Source of the DNA: Anadara kagoshimensis
Taxonomy: Eukaryota; Mollusca; Bivalvia; Arcoida; Arcidae
Length of the DNA stretch: 64,000 nucleotides
Reading direction: 5' to 3'
Assembly: GCA_021292105.1 (NCBI GenBank)
Contig: CM037873.1
Coordinates: 10,145,489-10,209,488 of the forward strand
The position numbers and the translations under genes are program-made. Below the pieces are notes generated by a model. It was not told where the DNA came from. It worked only from the letters and a program-made list of their open reading frames with translations, and made no database searches. This document shows, in pieces, positions 12,665-23,912 of the stretch (the stretch's first letter is position 1; each line of letters opens with the position of its first letter).

Positions 12665-13189
12665 GTTCCACCAAGTATAAGGATGTGGCTCATTTACATA
12701 TAGATATGCACAATTTGTAGACGTTGATACTCGTTTAAGTCTGAATGAAAGACAATAATCGTCCCATTTGTTCATCACACCTTGTGGGAGAGTAAACTTT
12801 GTTTGAATCTGTAATAAGAAAAAGGATAACATATCTTATGTATATAACATTATCTATTTTCACATTGGTTTAGTCTGGCTTCATAAAGCATGCGTCATTG
12901 GTTACTAGTTATACCGACTATTATTGGCCGGCCTGTTTATTTGATAATCATACTTTAAGATTTCCGACTTTCTAGCCGTTCATCTCTAATTTAACCTAAA
13001 ATTACAATTTTGAAGTGACACCAACTATTCTCTGCTGTTTTTATATAACACGTTCTATCGCTTAATGGCCATTTATTTGTCGATCAATAAATGTCATTTA
13101 TACTAGGGACCTTGTAATATAGGATATATTTAAGCATGTACGTTCTGTTTTGCATTTGACTTATACCTTCTTTATTATACCTCCAGAAA

Positions 13190-13262
13190 GGAGTAAGCTG
13201 CTTACAAAAATGTTGATTTTGGGATACTTCAAGTCTCGGTTTATCGAAAGCCAACAGAAAGC
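13190..13262 (+). mobile_element. Short RT-element fragment next to a MAM exon (copy 7)
   Basis: AAGCTGCTTACAAAAATG and TCGGTTTATCGAAAGCC match the RT C-terminal stretch that reads GCTGCTTGCAAATAAATTGT and CTAGGCTTATCAAGGCC in better copies. It is shared with gene C (about 41868-41945). It ends about 20 bases from the donor of the first MAM exon. Confidence 0.45.
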
Positions 13263-13599
13263 TGTATTGTGCATTTACTCACCCAACCAGTAGCTGTTGA
13301 TGCGGGAGATAAGGCCAAGAATGAATTTCCATTTTCTGTTTGACGTTGCCAAGTGTGCGAAGAACCGGTTGATGAAAAAGCAATATTACAATTGCCACTT
13401 TCAAAATTACAACTAAATACATTATCTGAAGAATACAAATGACAATTTTTCTCATTAACAAAAAAAGTAAAACAGAACTGTCAACTTTAATAGTGACCAA
13501 ACCATTTATCGTCTCCGGTTTGCTTGCAAGTCCTAACAAAATTCCTTTTTCATTGCATTTTTAAATGTACATTCATTTCCTTGCGTTATAACTAGCAAC

Positions 13600-14320
13600 C
13601 GGCAATTTGTAATGCATTTGCCATCATAATATGACGTAAATTTATCCGCACAAATTATGTGTAATGCAGAAGCCTGACAATTATTGGGAGAAGAGGGTCG
13701 CTAAATCGTCACATACAGATGTATTAATCACGTTTATCAGCCAAAAACTGTAGAATGCGTGAATGCCATCTTCTATAGGTCATTTAAAATAAAAATACGA
13801 CTGATTATCCAACTTCTGCTTCATATATTGACTTATACCTCATTTATGACATCCACGAACGGTTATGTTTGACGTAATGATAACAAATAGGGTGCTGTGT
13901 GCATAATTGTCAATTTTCGAACAATGCAGCAATATACCTGCTTTTACAGTTTTCTGTGTATTTTTTATACAGTTTATACACTATGGAAGTGTTTGTTCAC
14001 AGTACGAAAAATTTACATAAAGCAAACCTAGGTTAACCAAGGGTTTCAAAAGGTTTTATGGCCGGTCGGCCGACGGCCATCACGTTATAGTTGATTAGTC
14101 ACAGTGCAATGTAACTTTCATTCTCAATTTTGATTTTACACATGGTGAGTGCAGCTAGCTAGAGGGAACAAGAAGCCTTACTCTTCTAGGGCACCCGATG
14201 TCACTTCTGCGTTAAAATAAATCACGTGTTTAAACTTAATTTGGCAGATTTCGAAGTTTATATTGCCTCTCAGGTCGTAATTTGGACAAGGACTGAGTTG
14301 CATGTTTTTCAGTTTATAAA
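13600..14320 (+). mobile_element. RT-element copy in the Sushi-MAM intron (copy 8)
   Basis: A diverged copy spanning from the LADLF-like region through the YIDD area (ACAGATGTATTAATCACG), the CSNIPAS-type region (CAATGCAGCAATATACCTGC), and the tail (GCAGCTAGCTAGAGGG, GGGCACCCGATGTCAC, AATCACGTGTTTAAAC). Shared with gene C at about 42260-42980. Antisense to the host gene. Confidence 0.6.
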
Positions 14321-14406
14321 AAAATTTATTCTGTAGAAAAAAATTCACATAATTAAGAGATATTCTAGACCAATATTGGTAATAAAAGGAATAAACGTAT
14401 AATTAC

Positions 14407-14583
14407 TTCTAGGATTGCACTGGAATCCGACATTAGACCATGTTCCATCTGCTTGACAAGTAACGCTCTTTCCACTACCAACCATGTGGTATCCGTAATT
14501 ACATTCATAACGGACAACTGCGCCAACAGATCCCGTGACATAATTGTTGTTAGAGTTAGAAACTGTTGGTGGTGATGAGCAAC
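14407..14583 (-). other. Sushi/CCP exon of gene B
   Basis: Single-exon Sushi domain of 59 residues with cysteines in SCSSPP, YECNYGY, VTCQADGTWS and FQCNPR. It is intact in B and nearly identical to the C exon at 43077-43253, with phase 1 on both sides. Symmetric phase 1-1 makes this module easy to shuffle. Confidence 0.85.
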
Positions 14584-14884
14584 CTACATAAATAAAATAT
14601 ATAAACGATTAAAATAGATTCCTTATTCAGAAAATTCGATCTATTCCAATTGATAAAATGTTAATCCACAGATACATTTGCAATTACTAATGCTATTTAT
14701 GTTACTATGTTTACAATTGCTGATTGTTTTTCTTACATAAACTTACTGACAAAAAAGATCGTTAAGATTTCAATGAACATTTATGACCTGTAAATCTCTT
14801 GTAAAGCTTGATTTTGGTCCGAATTATTAATTCCGACGTCATAGAACGCAAAGCTAAATGTACCGAAGATATAAGCTTAAGAAA

Positions 14885-15960
14885 TGACATGCTCAGAATG
14901 GGTGAATGTTTTATTTAATGACAAAACCTGTGGATAAGAACCAGTATTTTGTAACATTAAAACAGCATGTCTTTTGCACATTCTAATCAATAATGTCGAC
15001 GTTTAATATTGTTAATATTAGACACTTATGACAGTTCACACACAATTGGATTGGAAGCAACATGTGATAAAATTGGCACTTCGAAAATCTTAAAAACCAC
15101 TATACATTTAGCATGTTTAGAGTAATTTCTAACTTGAATTGTTTGTATTTCTAGCAGGAATTTATTTCCTATTTTATCGTATTTTTCAAGTTTTCTTCAT
15201 AATGATTCTTTGAATTTCTACGTTTTTAAATGCATTTGGATTTTCGGAATAAAGGTAAAACATATTCTTGCATGTCGATAATATTCAATTTAAAGTTTAT
15301 TTTTGGAGCTAATATAATTTGCTGTTGCTGTTAATGAAAACCCCTTCTTAGCCGCACCTCCTGTTATTGTAGCTGTATCTGATGGATAAATTTGACCTCC
15401 CATAACAATACATCACAGAAAGCGTTACTTAGAAGGTGGTGCTAAATGCTCTGAATGGGTGAATGGCATTGTTTTATTTGCTGTAAGAACCGGTGGATGA
15501 GAAATACTAACAAATATTTTGTAATATTTTAAATGACTGGTCTTTTTGCAAATTCAAAGCAATAATGTCAACGATTAGTATTGTAAATATTAGAAACATA
15601 TGGCAATTCCAAAACAATTGGGAGCAATATATAATAGACTTGCCACTTCCAAAATCTTAAAACCTCTAGAATTGAAAGTTATTTCTTAATTTAATTGTTT
15701 GTATTTCCTATGCGGATTATGTACCAAGACATTTGTGTTACATTTTTCTCCATAATGATGTATTGAATTTCTATGTTGTAAAACTTGGATTTTCGAAATA
15801 AATAAAAAAATAGTTTTGTATATTGACATAATCAAATTAAAGTTTACTGTTTGAGCCAGTATCAATTGCTCTTGCTGTTAATGAAAAACCCCTTTTGGCC
15901 GCAGCTCCTGTGATTGTAGCTGTATCAAAAACTAGCATCATAAGACTTGGATTGCCATAT
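14885..15960. repeat. Intragenic tandem duplication with relic CUB exon (gene B)
   Basis: About 14885-15415 resembles about 15450-15960: both contain a GAATGGGTGAATG block, CAATAATGTC.ACG.TTA.TATTGT, and CUB exon sequence. The true third CUB exon is 15848-16005. The relic at 15300-15415 keeps only its 3' half (GCTGTTAATGAAAACCCC, TGTAGCTGTATCTGATGG) and no exon start, so it cannot replace the real exon. Gene C has the same arrangement at about 43560-44620. Confidence 0.65.
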
Positions 15961-16034
15961 TCTGTAGATGTTATCTTATTAGTATAAAACTGGTCACCAC
16001 AGTTCCTAAAAATAAATGGATATTAACAATTAAT

Positions 16035-16370
16035 GTCTTTATCAAGTAGTTCAAGCTGCTTACAAATAAATTGTTGCTGCGGACACATTGTAAGTCTTGG
16101 CTTTTAAAGGCCTTCAAAAAGTTCAATGGTCATCATCATATTATGTATAATGTCTCTGTATCTAGAATAACGGTGAACATTTTTGACGCCCCATAGATCC
16201 AGATTTCTTCATTCTCAATTTCGGTTTTACACGTGCTAGCTACAAAGAATGGTAGTACCTTTCCCAAGCATTCGGTCTCACTTCCATGTTGGAAGTTTAC
16301 GAGTTGCAACTACTTTGCCGGTTTTGGGGTCTTTTCTTTGCTTTCGAATTTGGACATGGTATGCTTCTTT
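16035..16370 (+). mobile_element. RT-element copy (copy 9), shared by both duplicates
   Basis: RT C-terminal part (GCTGCTTACAAATAAATTGT, AAAGGCCTTCAAAAAG, TTTGACGCCCCATAG) and tail (CACGTGCTAGCTACAAAG, CATTCGGTCTCACTTCC). It is immediately upstream on the plus strand of the third CUB exon of B. The C counterpart is at about 44690-45025. Confidence 0.6.
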
Positions 16371-17833
16371 TTTATTATTATATATTTTGTTGTTGAATAT
16401 TCTATACCAAATATTTATAGATCCATCATACCATTTTACATTTTTAATGGTTATTTTCTGCTTTAGAATTGTCATTTTGACATACATTGTTATGTATGCT
16501 TCTGATTACGTCACTAATATTTAGGGATGTCAACTCGGGTTAAAATTGATTAACTGGTTACTCGAACGTCTTTCCAATCGAGTACTGGAGTACTCGTTAA
16601 ACAGAATGCTATTTGTGGTGATAAAATTAAGATTTATTATTTACGAAACAAAATTAATTTATAAAAAATAAGTACTAGTTGACAACCTTACTGATATTAC
16701 AACTAAAATTATTATCATGAATAAGTACGATAAACCTTTAAATTGCAGAATTGTTTTTTGTATCACTACATTTAATGCGGATATGATAAATTATGCTTAA
16801 TAATGTATCATAATAAGTTCACTTCTTAATTATGATGTTCTGTTTTTATAACAAAACAATATCTACAGATTAAGCCGGTGCTAATTAAAACCAATTACTC
16901 TATACTAAATGTTAAACATACTTACTTTCTACCTGGCTGACCAATAAGCTTATATCTTAACTCAAGCCAGTGGTAACAAGCCGAGTTGTAAGAATCTGCT
17001 GCCACGTCAAAATCATTCATTTCAATCATTATTCGCTGATTTGTATTTTGAGCCTTAAAAACAAAAAGAGTTTGTAATGCAAAATCAATGTAAATTGATG
17101 ACTTTGTATCAAATATGTCTCCAAGGATTATGCGTGTAAAGGAAGTTGGTAACAACGTATACATTCACACTTTAATTCGCGTTAATGACTGTCTTGATTA
17201 TATATTTAAAACTACCTTAAGTTAGTAAGTTATCAAACATGACTACTTTAATCATCATTTTTTGAAACAACAAACAACCAATGTGATAAACAGCTTGAAT
17301 AAACCACTTTAAATCAAAAATGAAAAAAAACAATATAAAAAAATATAAATATACAAAAGTTAAGATTTGAAGATGTTTTTATTGCATTGCTTCTGTACCA
17401 AACTCAATTTGAAAAAATGAATTAACATTGTAACATATACATGCATTATGTGTTATCTTACAATATTTATAATCTTAACAAAATTAGTTTAATCCATCAA
17501 AATTATCATTAAACCTTTTTGAATTTTGCAGCACTAGACTGCCATTTCGAATTCAATTTCCTGATCAAAAGTGCTCAGATAAAAAATCTTGAAATCCAAA
17601 TATGTTAAGATGATGTTCAAATTAAGGAAAAAGAAACAACAAAATGTAGTTAACCAAATTCATTTAAGGCAATAGTTTGACGATTATTGTTTTGGGTATT
17701 TTTGGCAAAGCAATTATATTATTTACGCGCATTAGCAGTCACCCATGAATGGTTCTCGATCTACTTTAACGATGATTGGTCATTTCAGAACATTGAATGT
17801 TGTACCGATACATGTCATTTTGGCATTAAACAG

Positions 17834-17975
17834 GAGGTGCTTACCCTTCCGGAGCCCGGCCTCACTTCCTGGTGGAAGTTCACGTGTCTAACTAACTTGT
17901 CGGTTCCAAAGTTTTTCCTTTGCTTCTGGATTGTGATTCGGAAATGGATTAGTATGTTTGTTTTTGATTAGATTA
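17834..17975 (+). mobile_element. RT-element 3' tail, unit-1-specific insertion (copy 10)
   Basis: A clean tail-only copy: AACAGGAGGTGCTTACCC, CCGGCCTCACTTCC, TGGAAGTTCACGTGTCTAAC, ending TTTGTTTTTGATTAGATT. Gene C has an empty site here (GGCATTATATTAAATTGCA near 46664), so the insertion postdates the duplication. It is one of the least diverged tails. Confidence 0.75.
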
Positions 17976-18749
17976 CATCATTTTGTACACCATACTAGCA
18001 TTTTTCAATTTATCTGAATCCATTTATGCTTTCATTTGTTTTCACACTATGGAAACCAGGGAGGAACCTTGCTCTATTTACGCAACATTCTGAGCTTATT
18101 ACATAATTTGTACAGCCTTAATGTAATATTATGTTTTATATGAGATTCGTGTAAGCGAGTATCGGGCATCATCATCATATATTATCTTGATTCAGAAAAC
18201 GTATATCAGTTCAAAATATAAATGGGCTATTCAAAATACATTTTAAAATATAATAAGAGGGAATAACATCAAATTGAATTTCAAATTAAAAATAAGATCA
18301 AATTGTGTCTTACCCGAAGTAACCAATAACAGATCTGGTTGGTGTTATAATTATTTGGATAGTTTGGCGATTGAATTGTTTGAGGCTGTCCTGGCACAAG
18401 ATCTATGATGCCTCCGCAAGCTAAAATAAAGTAAATATATCTGTTTTACTCAAAATGATATAAAAGTAAGAAATATGGTTTGGTATTTGATAAACATTGG
18501 AATAAATCTAGTAATTACATGTATATATCATTGCAACATCATTTCTGGTACACATATTAAGACTCCTAAAATAATTTACTTTTAAATTAAAATATGTAAA
18601 TAAATCGAAAAACGTTAGACCTTTAAAAAGATGATACGAATAAAATTCATATCTTGAATTCTTCAAATAAATACATAAAACAAAATTAAATTATCTAATT
18701 AAAGAAGTTTTGGTGGCAGAAAAAGCAAATCTAGATATGTAACACTTAC

Positions 18750-18859
18750 TACTTGATTGAATGGTGTTACAGTCGGCACCTCCAAGACCCTCTGGACAAT
18801 AACATTGACAATTATGATTGATAAATCCATCGTTTAGACAATCATCATCTGTCTGAGAG
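18750..18859 (-). other. EGF-like exon of gene B with 7-base deletion
   Basis: In gene C this exon starts after GCAG with codons for SCSQTDADC. Gene B lacks 7 bases here (AGAGCTGC on the plus strand against AGAGCAAGAAGCTGC in C). Normal splicing would hit TAA after about eight codons. A CAG 15 bases inside the exon would restore the frame and give DDDCLNDGF, at the cost of the first EGF cysteine. Confidence 0.8.
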
Positions 18860-21263
18860 CTGCAATAAAAGAAATCAAAGTAGCAAGAATATATGTGCTT
18901 ATTGATTTATATTGTATCAATCGTAAATGACAGCATGAAACTAAATAATCTCGCAAGTTCAATCTAGAAAATGAATCAAAGGCAACAGCACATAAAAATA
19001 TTAGGCAAACAAAGAAGCAAGAAAAAATGGAATGATCTTAACAGTTTACGGTCTTTAGTCTGGTTAGATATTTGCCTAGCCAATCATCAATACGATGTGC
19101 ATTTTAATGTAAACGGAGGCACATAGCCTGATTTTCATGACTAAAGTTCATGTGTTTCACTAAATTAGCTAGTGATTTAAACATTGTTTAGATGTTTGTT
19201 TCTGATGTGACTAGACGGCACAAGCTTTGCAAGTAAAAAAGAAAAAGTAATATTTCATGTACATATTTCAATACAAATTTCTATTTTCCTACGAAATTAC
19301 GTTCTACTCATAGTATTTCAAGAAGTAATGGAAGAAAGTGTTGCGCATGCAAAATTCGATAAGACGGACAAATACTATTTTTGAAGTCTATAAAAAAAAT
19401 ACTTCAACTATATGCCAAAGATTAGCAGCTGAATATATCTTTCAAATATATATTAGGTTGCTCGGAATATTGAGAAAGTTTTTGAATTCAATGAAAAAAG
19501 GGTTGCGTAACCCAAGAAACTGACAGAATTTACCTTGCTGACATGAGGAGGCTTAGTTATCTAACCAGTAAAAGTTTAAACCAGAGCAAGAAACATTTAA
19601 TCTAGATGGAATTAAAAACAACCTGAATTGCTAGAATTCTCCGGGGGTATAAGACCTAATTGTCATGCACAGCATTTATTTTAGAGGGTTAGGGTCCATG
19701 ATAGTGACATTTTGGTCCTATTTAGATTCAGTCCAAAACTAAACCCGATTGAGAATTTCTACGACTTTTATGTGATAAAAGTACCAATTTGATTCATGTA
19801 AAACAGGCATAGATTTATAAATTTGTGCCTGCGCGTGACATAGCACTTGGAGTCCGGGATCCTAGAATATTTTAAGAAATTGACCCCTGTCAGATTATGG
19901 CCCCTTTTGTAAAACTGAGGGGCTGCCAAAGTAAAATTATTGATATTTCATAGATTTAAATAACCCCCTGTCAATGAAATATAATTGTTGTCAAAAAAAC
20001 TAATTGTTAATGTTTTTTATAATATCAAATTCTCAATAATTATGAGGTATACTATAATACCTCAAGAAAACATCATCAACGGTTATTAAAGACCCAATAT
20101 TTCCTACATGATTTCTATATGAATAGCGGTAAAATACTGTTGCGTTATTTGTGATATATTGAAGCGGTTTTGAGCAGGAAATTTGATAATATAAGGGTTT
20201 GATTATAAGCTTGAATGTTGGTGTTACATGTTACATAAATGAGGAAAGTAATAAGTATAAGTTGTAATAAAATAATCAATATCGGCAGAAGCTGTACAAA
20301 TATTTTCAAAAAATAAAAGTTGTCATAGCGATGCACTTATGAATATTACTTTTGATTATTAAATCCGAAGTCAACGGTCTTTTGTAAAGTATGTCGTCAT
20401 TTGTAACCATCCATAACTTAAATTTTTAACTCACAGATCTATATTGAATTTCATAAGCTAGTTGTTGAAAAAGAATGCGACAGTTACTTATGAATGTGAT
20501 AAATACAATGATGATGATCGTCGTGGTGTTAGAGGTGTGGTAGTATGGTGATTTGGCAGATAGACAAAGTGAGAAATACATGTTTTGTAATTAAGACAAA
20601 CCTGCGCAGTCATAGGCTCTAGTGATATCCATTGTGTCATAAAATGACAGTTCTGGTGACCCGCCAGCTAAAAACTCCAAATCTGGGTCTCGGAACTCCA
20701 TAGACTGTGCCCACGATTTGCTTGTGAAGGACTAAAATGAATTATATTTAAAGAAACAATAGTTTATGAAAATAGTCTTTGGTCCCGATCTATAAAGAAA
20801 TCTCTAACTGATTGACGATCTTTAACTATTAATCATTTTCAAATGAATCATTGTTCGATAGTTTGTAGTAAGTATTTTCTTTATGGTTTATTTTGTATTT
20901 TCTTACTCCATTTGTTTATAATGCTCATATTCCAAATCACGATTTTAGAGTGATAAACATAACATAGGTAATTCATTGATTCGATATCTGTCTTAAAATT
21001 GTTTTCTTTTTTCTAAACATCGTGGTTAAAGAATAAAGTAATGTTACGAGATTTATGTAGCGTTTCTCGGAAATAAATTACATTCCAAAGCCATTTTATT
21101 AGTTGTTATTATTATTTTTAGCTATATAAAAATTACACTTGTTTTTTTTCTATTTTTGAATGAATCAATTTGACGTTTTTCATGCAGATTAAGTTTTATA
21201 GACAACGACCACGTTTTGTAAAAGCTTCTTTATTTTGATAACAACGTACATATAAGTACTTAC

Positions 21264-21446
21264 ACTTAATCCGTATTGCATAAGAGAATAATAATCGTAT
21301 GGATTATTATCCAAAGTTGTCCGTTTATACAAATTAGATTCTTTGTCATCCCTAATGTTTTCAAACAATACTCTGAGGTGGTTGTCTCTATCTGATCTCG
21401 ACTGTTCATGGTTCATTCCAATTGCATGACAAAACTCGTGTATTAC
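21264..21446 (-). other. Catalytic HExxH exon of gene B with deleted acceptor
   Basis: Encodes HEFCHAIGMNHEQ and the SLMQYG Met-turn. Gene C has TTTCAG, then codons for KSTV, then HEF. Gene B is missing 11 bases that include the AG and most of KST, leaving TATATTTCGTAATACAC. The nearest usable acceptor is GAATTGTAG with the exon beginning at 21488. From there the frame stays open into HEFCH and would add NLKCVCFNLSILYF in place of KST. Confidence 0.8.
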
Positions 21447-23002
21447 GAAATATAAAATCGATAAATTGAAACAAACGCATTTCAAATTCTACAATTCAGA
21501 AATTAATACTATCAGTATAACGGTGTTTATAATAAAACCAATTAGTGAAAATCTAAATCGAAAAAGAATCGTTATTCTTAGATATATAGTTTCAACTGTA
21601 CCCATTCCTTGTTGCAATAGGATATGTATGGATTGGCCTTTGAAATAGATTTGTCTATTATATTCAACTTCTATCAATTTCTAATTCAATTCAGTTTTCG
21701 AAACGTCCATCCAGATAAAAGCACAATGATGTAAAGAAAAAGCTATGTGCCTTAGCCATGATTAGTAGATAAAGATCAATTGCTACATCTTACCGATAAA
21801 CATCCTGATGGCTGTAAATTAACTTCTTGTCCTTCATAGGGATTTCTCCATAGAGCACGCCCAATATATGACCAACATCTGTAATAACAAATATTGTTGT
21901 GTCAAGTAGATTATTTCTGTTTTGTATTAAGGAGATAAGAATCACAACCAATAATTAAGATACAGGATACTTATAAAGGACATAAATGTCTATGAACTAG
22001 ATGTATATGCAACAACAAAATATTATCGTACTTATGCAAATGTAAAGCGGAAAATTATATATTTAAGCTTGTTAAGTACAGCAACGTCGGTGTTAACACT
22101 CGACAAATATATATAAAGAACACATGTAACGATTTTGTTTAATTTTAGAGATATTATTCTCCATACTGAAGTATGCTAAATGCTAAACTTCATAAAAAAG
22201 TTCTGAAAAAAGGGTGGTATTTTCCTGTTTACTACATCTCACGTAATCAAAATAAAAATGTCGGTTTTTGGAACCTCGTGCCATGCCGTCACAGAAGTAA
22301 CAAACCCCCATATAATATAATAAACTAGAGAGCAACTGTGATAACTGAGCCCCAAAAGATGATGGTATAGCAGTTTAGATATTATGTTCAGTGTTTTAAA
22401 GAATGATATAAAGGTTTCATACAATAAATAGTATTCTATTTTAAATACCAACAAAAGAAGGAATACTTTACAGCGTAAAATTTGAATTATGCCTAAATAT
22501 CAGATGACCTCTCTTACCCAGAATATCCTGTAAGTTTTACAAAATATTCTATTCCTTTTGAATAAATTTCCGCTTGAGTTTTTCTAACGAGGCTTACGCA
22601 GGTTTTTGCCTGAAAATCGGCCGCTGCCTCTTCTACTCTGGCTTGTGCTTCAGCTGCATTGGAACCTATAGACAAAAAATATCAATCTTGTACAATTTTC
22701 TTTTGGATACCAGAACGTACAAATGTATATGAAATTATTAGCAAGCTGATTTAAATGCTGTCACACCCGTGTTTGGTCATTAAATCAAATGTAACTACAT
22801 TGAAACTTGAAACCAATGTTTCATATTCTTAAGAAAAAATTTACCACTACGGAAGGTTGTTTGATAGAGTTATCTTTTGGTAGGATAGAAATAGACATTG
22901 ACTGATGTACATATCTATGTTCATATATTTTTTTATCTGCGGGCTGTTTTGTGGTTCGAACCCCGAACGAGGATTCGCCGAAATTTAGGTTATGACTGTT
23001 CT

Positions 23003-23160
23003 TAAAACGATCCTCTCTATACATCAAGACGATGCCCAGAGTCACAGAACGTAAAACGATCCTCTCTATACATCAAGACGATGCCCGGAGTCACGGAACG
23101 TAAAACTATCCTCTCTATACATCAAGACGATACCCGGAGTCACGGAACGTAAAACAATCC
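23003..23160. repeat. 49-bp tandem repeat in B intron
   Basis: Slightly more than three units of about 49 bases, each with AAAACGATCCTCTCTATACA, TCAAGACGATGCCC and GAGTCACGGAACG. Gene C carries more units in the same intron, split by an inverted segment (52406-52735). Confidence 0.85.
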
Positions 23161-23799
23161 GCACTTAATGCACTGCAAAAGTCCATTTTTCTGTCAATTC
23201 ACTTATAGCAAGAGACCTTTCGATATAATTGAAATATTTTTGACTTTGACGTAAACGCCATTAAATCAATCAATCAAACCAATACGAATACAATCTTACC
23301 TTTTGAAAGATTAGTAAATGTTGTGATAGTTTCTAAGATGGTCGTTAGCAGACCAACACAACTTATAAAACTGTTTATATTATTGCTAGTAGTTAATAGG
23401 AAAATATATCGCAGATGTCTATTTGAACTATGCTACGCCATAATTGTCTGTCATGTTTTCTTGATATTATGTGTGGCAAAACGTTAAAATTGGTGATTTT
23501 CAAAATGATACTTGACCCGGGAATAACAATCATTTCTTAACTTAGATTTCCCTAGCTTAACTCAAAAAATTCTAATCGTTATCAATTGTAAATTTTTAAG
23601 ATACTCAGAAATTTAGAATGTCTAGTATAAGATCACTTCTAGCTTAAAGCAATTGAATTTTGTTTTGTCAAAAATATTTAGTAGTTGTTCTAAAATTGGA
23701 TTACCAAAATTTACTGAATTTAAGTAAAGCAAATGATAGTTAAGAAATAAAACTGAGACATGATACAAAATATGAACATAGTTGTATAAGTCTATAATG

Positions 23800-23912
23800 T
23801 AGTATATATATATATTATATATATATATATATATATACGAGAGAGAAAGAGAGAGAGAGAGAGAGTGTGTGTGTGTGTGTGTGTGTTGTGTATGTGTGTG
23901 TGTGTGTGTGTG
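23800..23912. repeat. Compound microsatellite (AT)n(GA)n(GT)n
   Basis: Runs of TA, then GAGAGA, then GTGTGT in the intron just after the exon that begins the catalytic domain of gene B. Gene C has only a (GA)n run at the homologous place (53255-53309). Confidence 0.9.
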
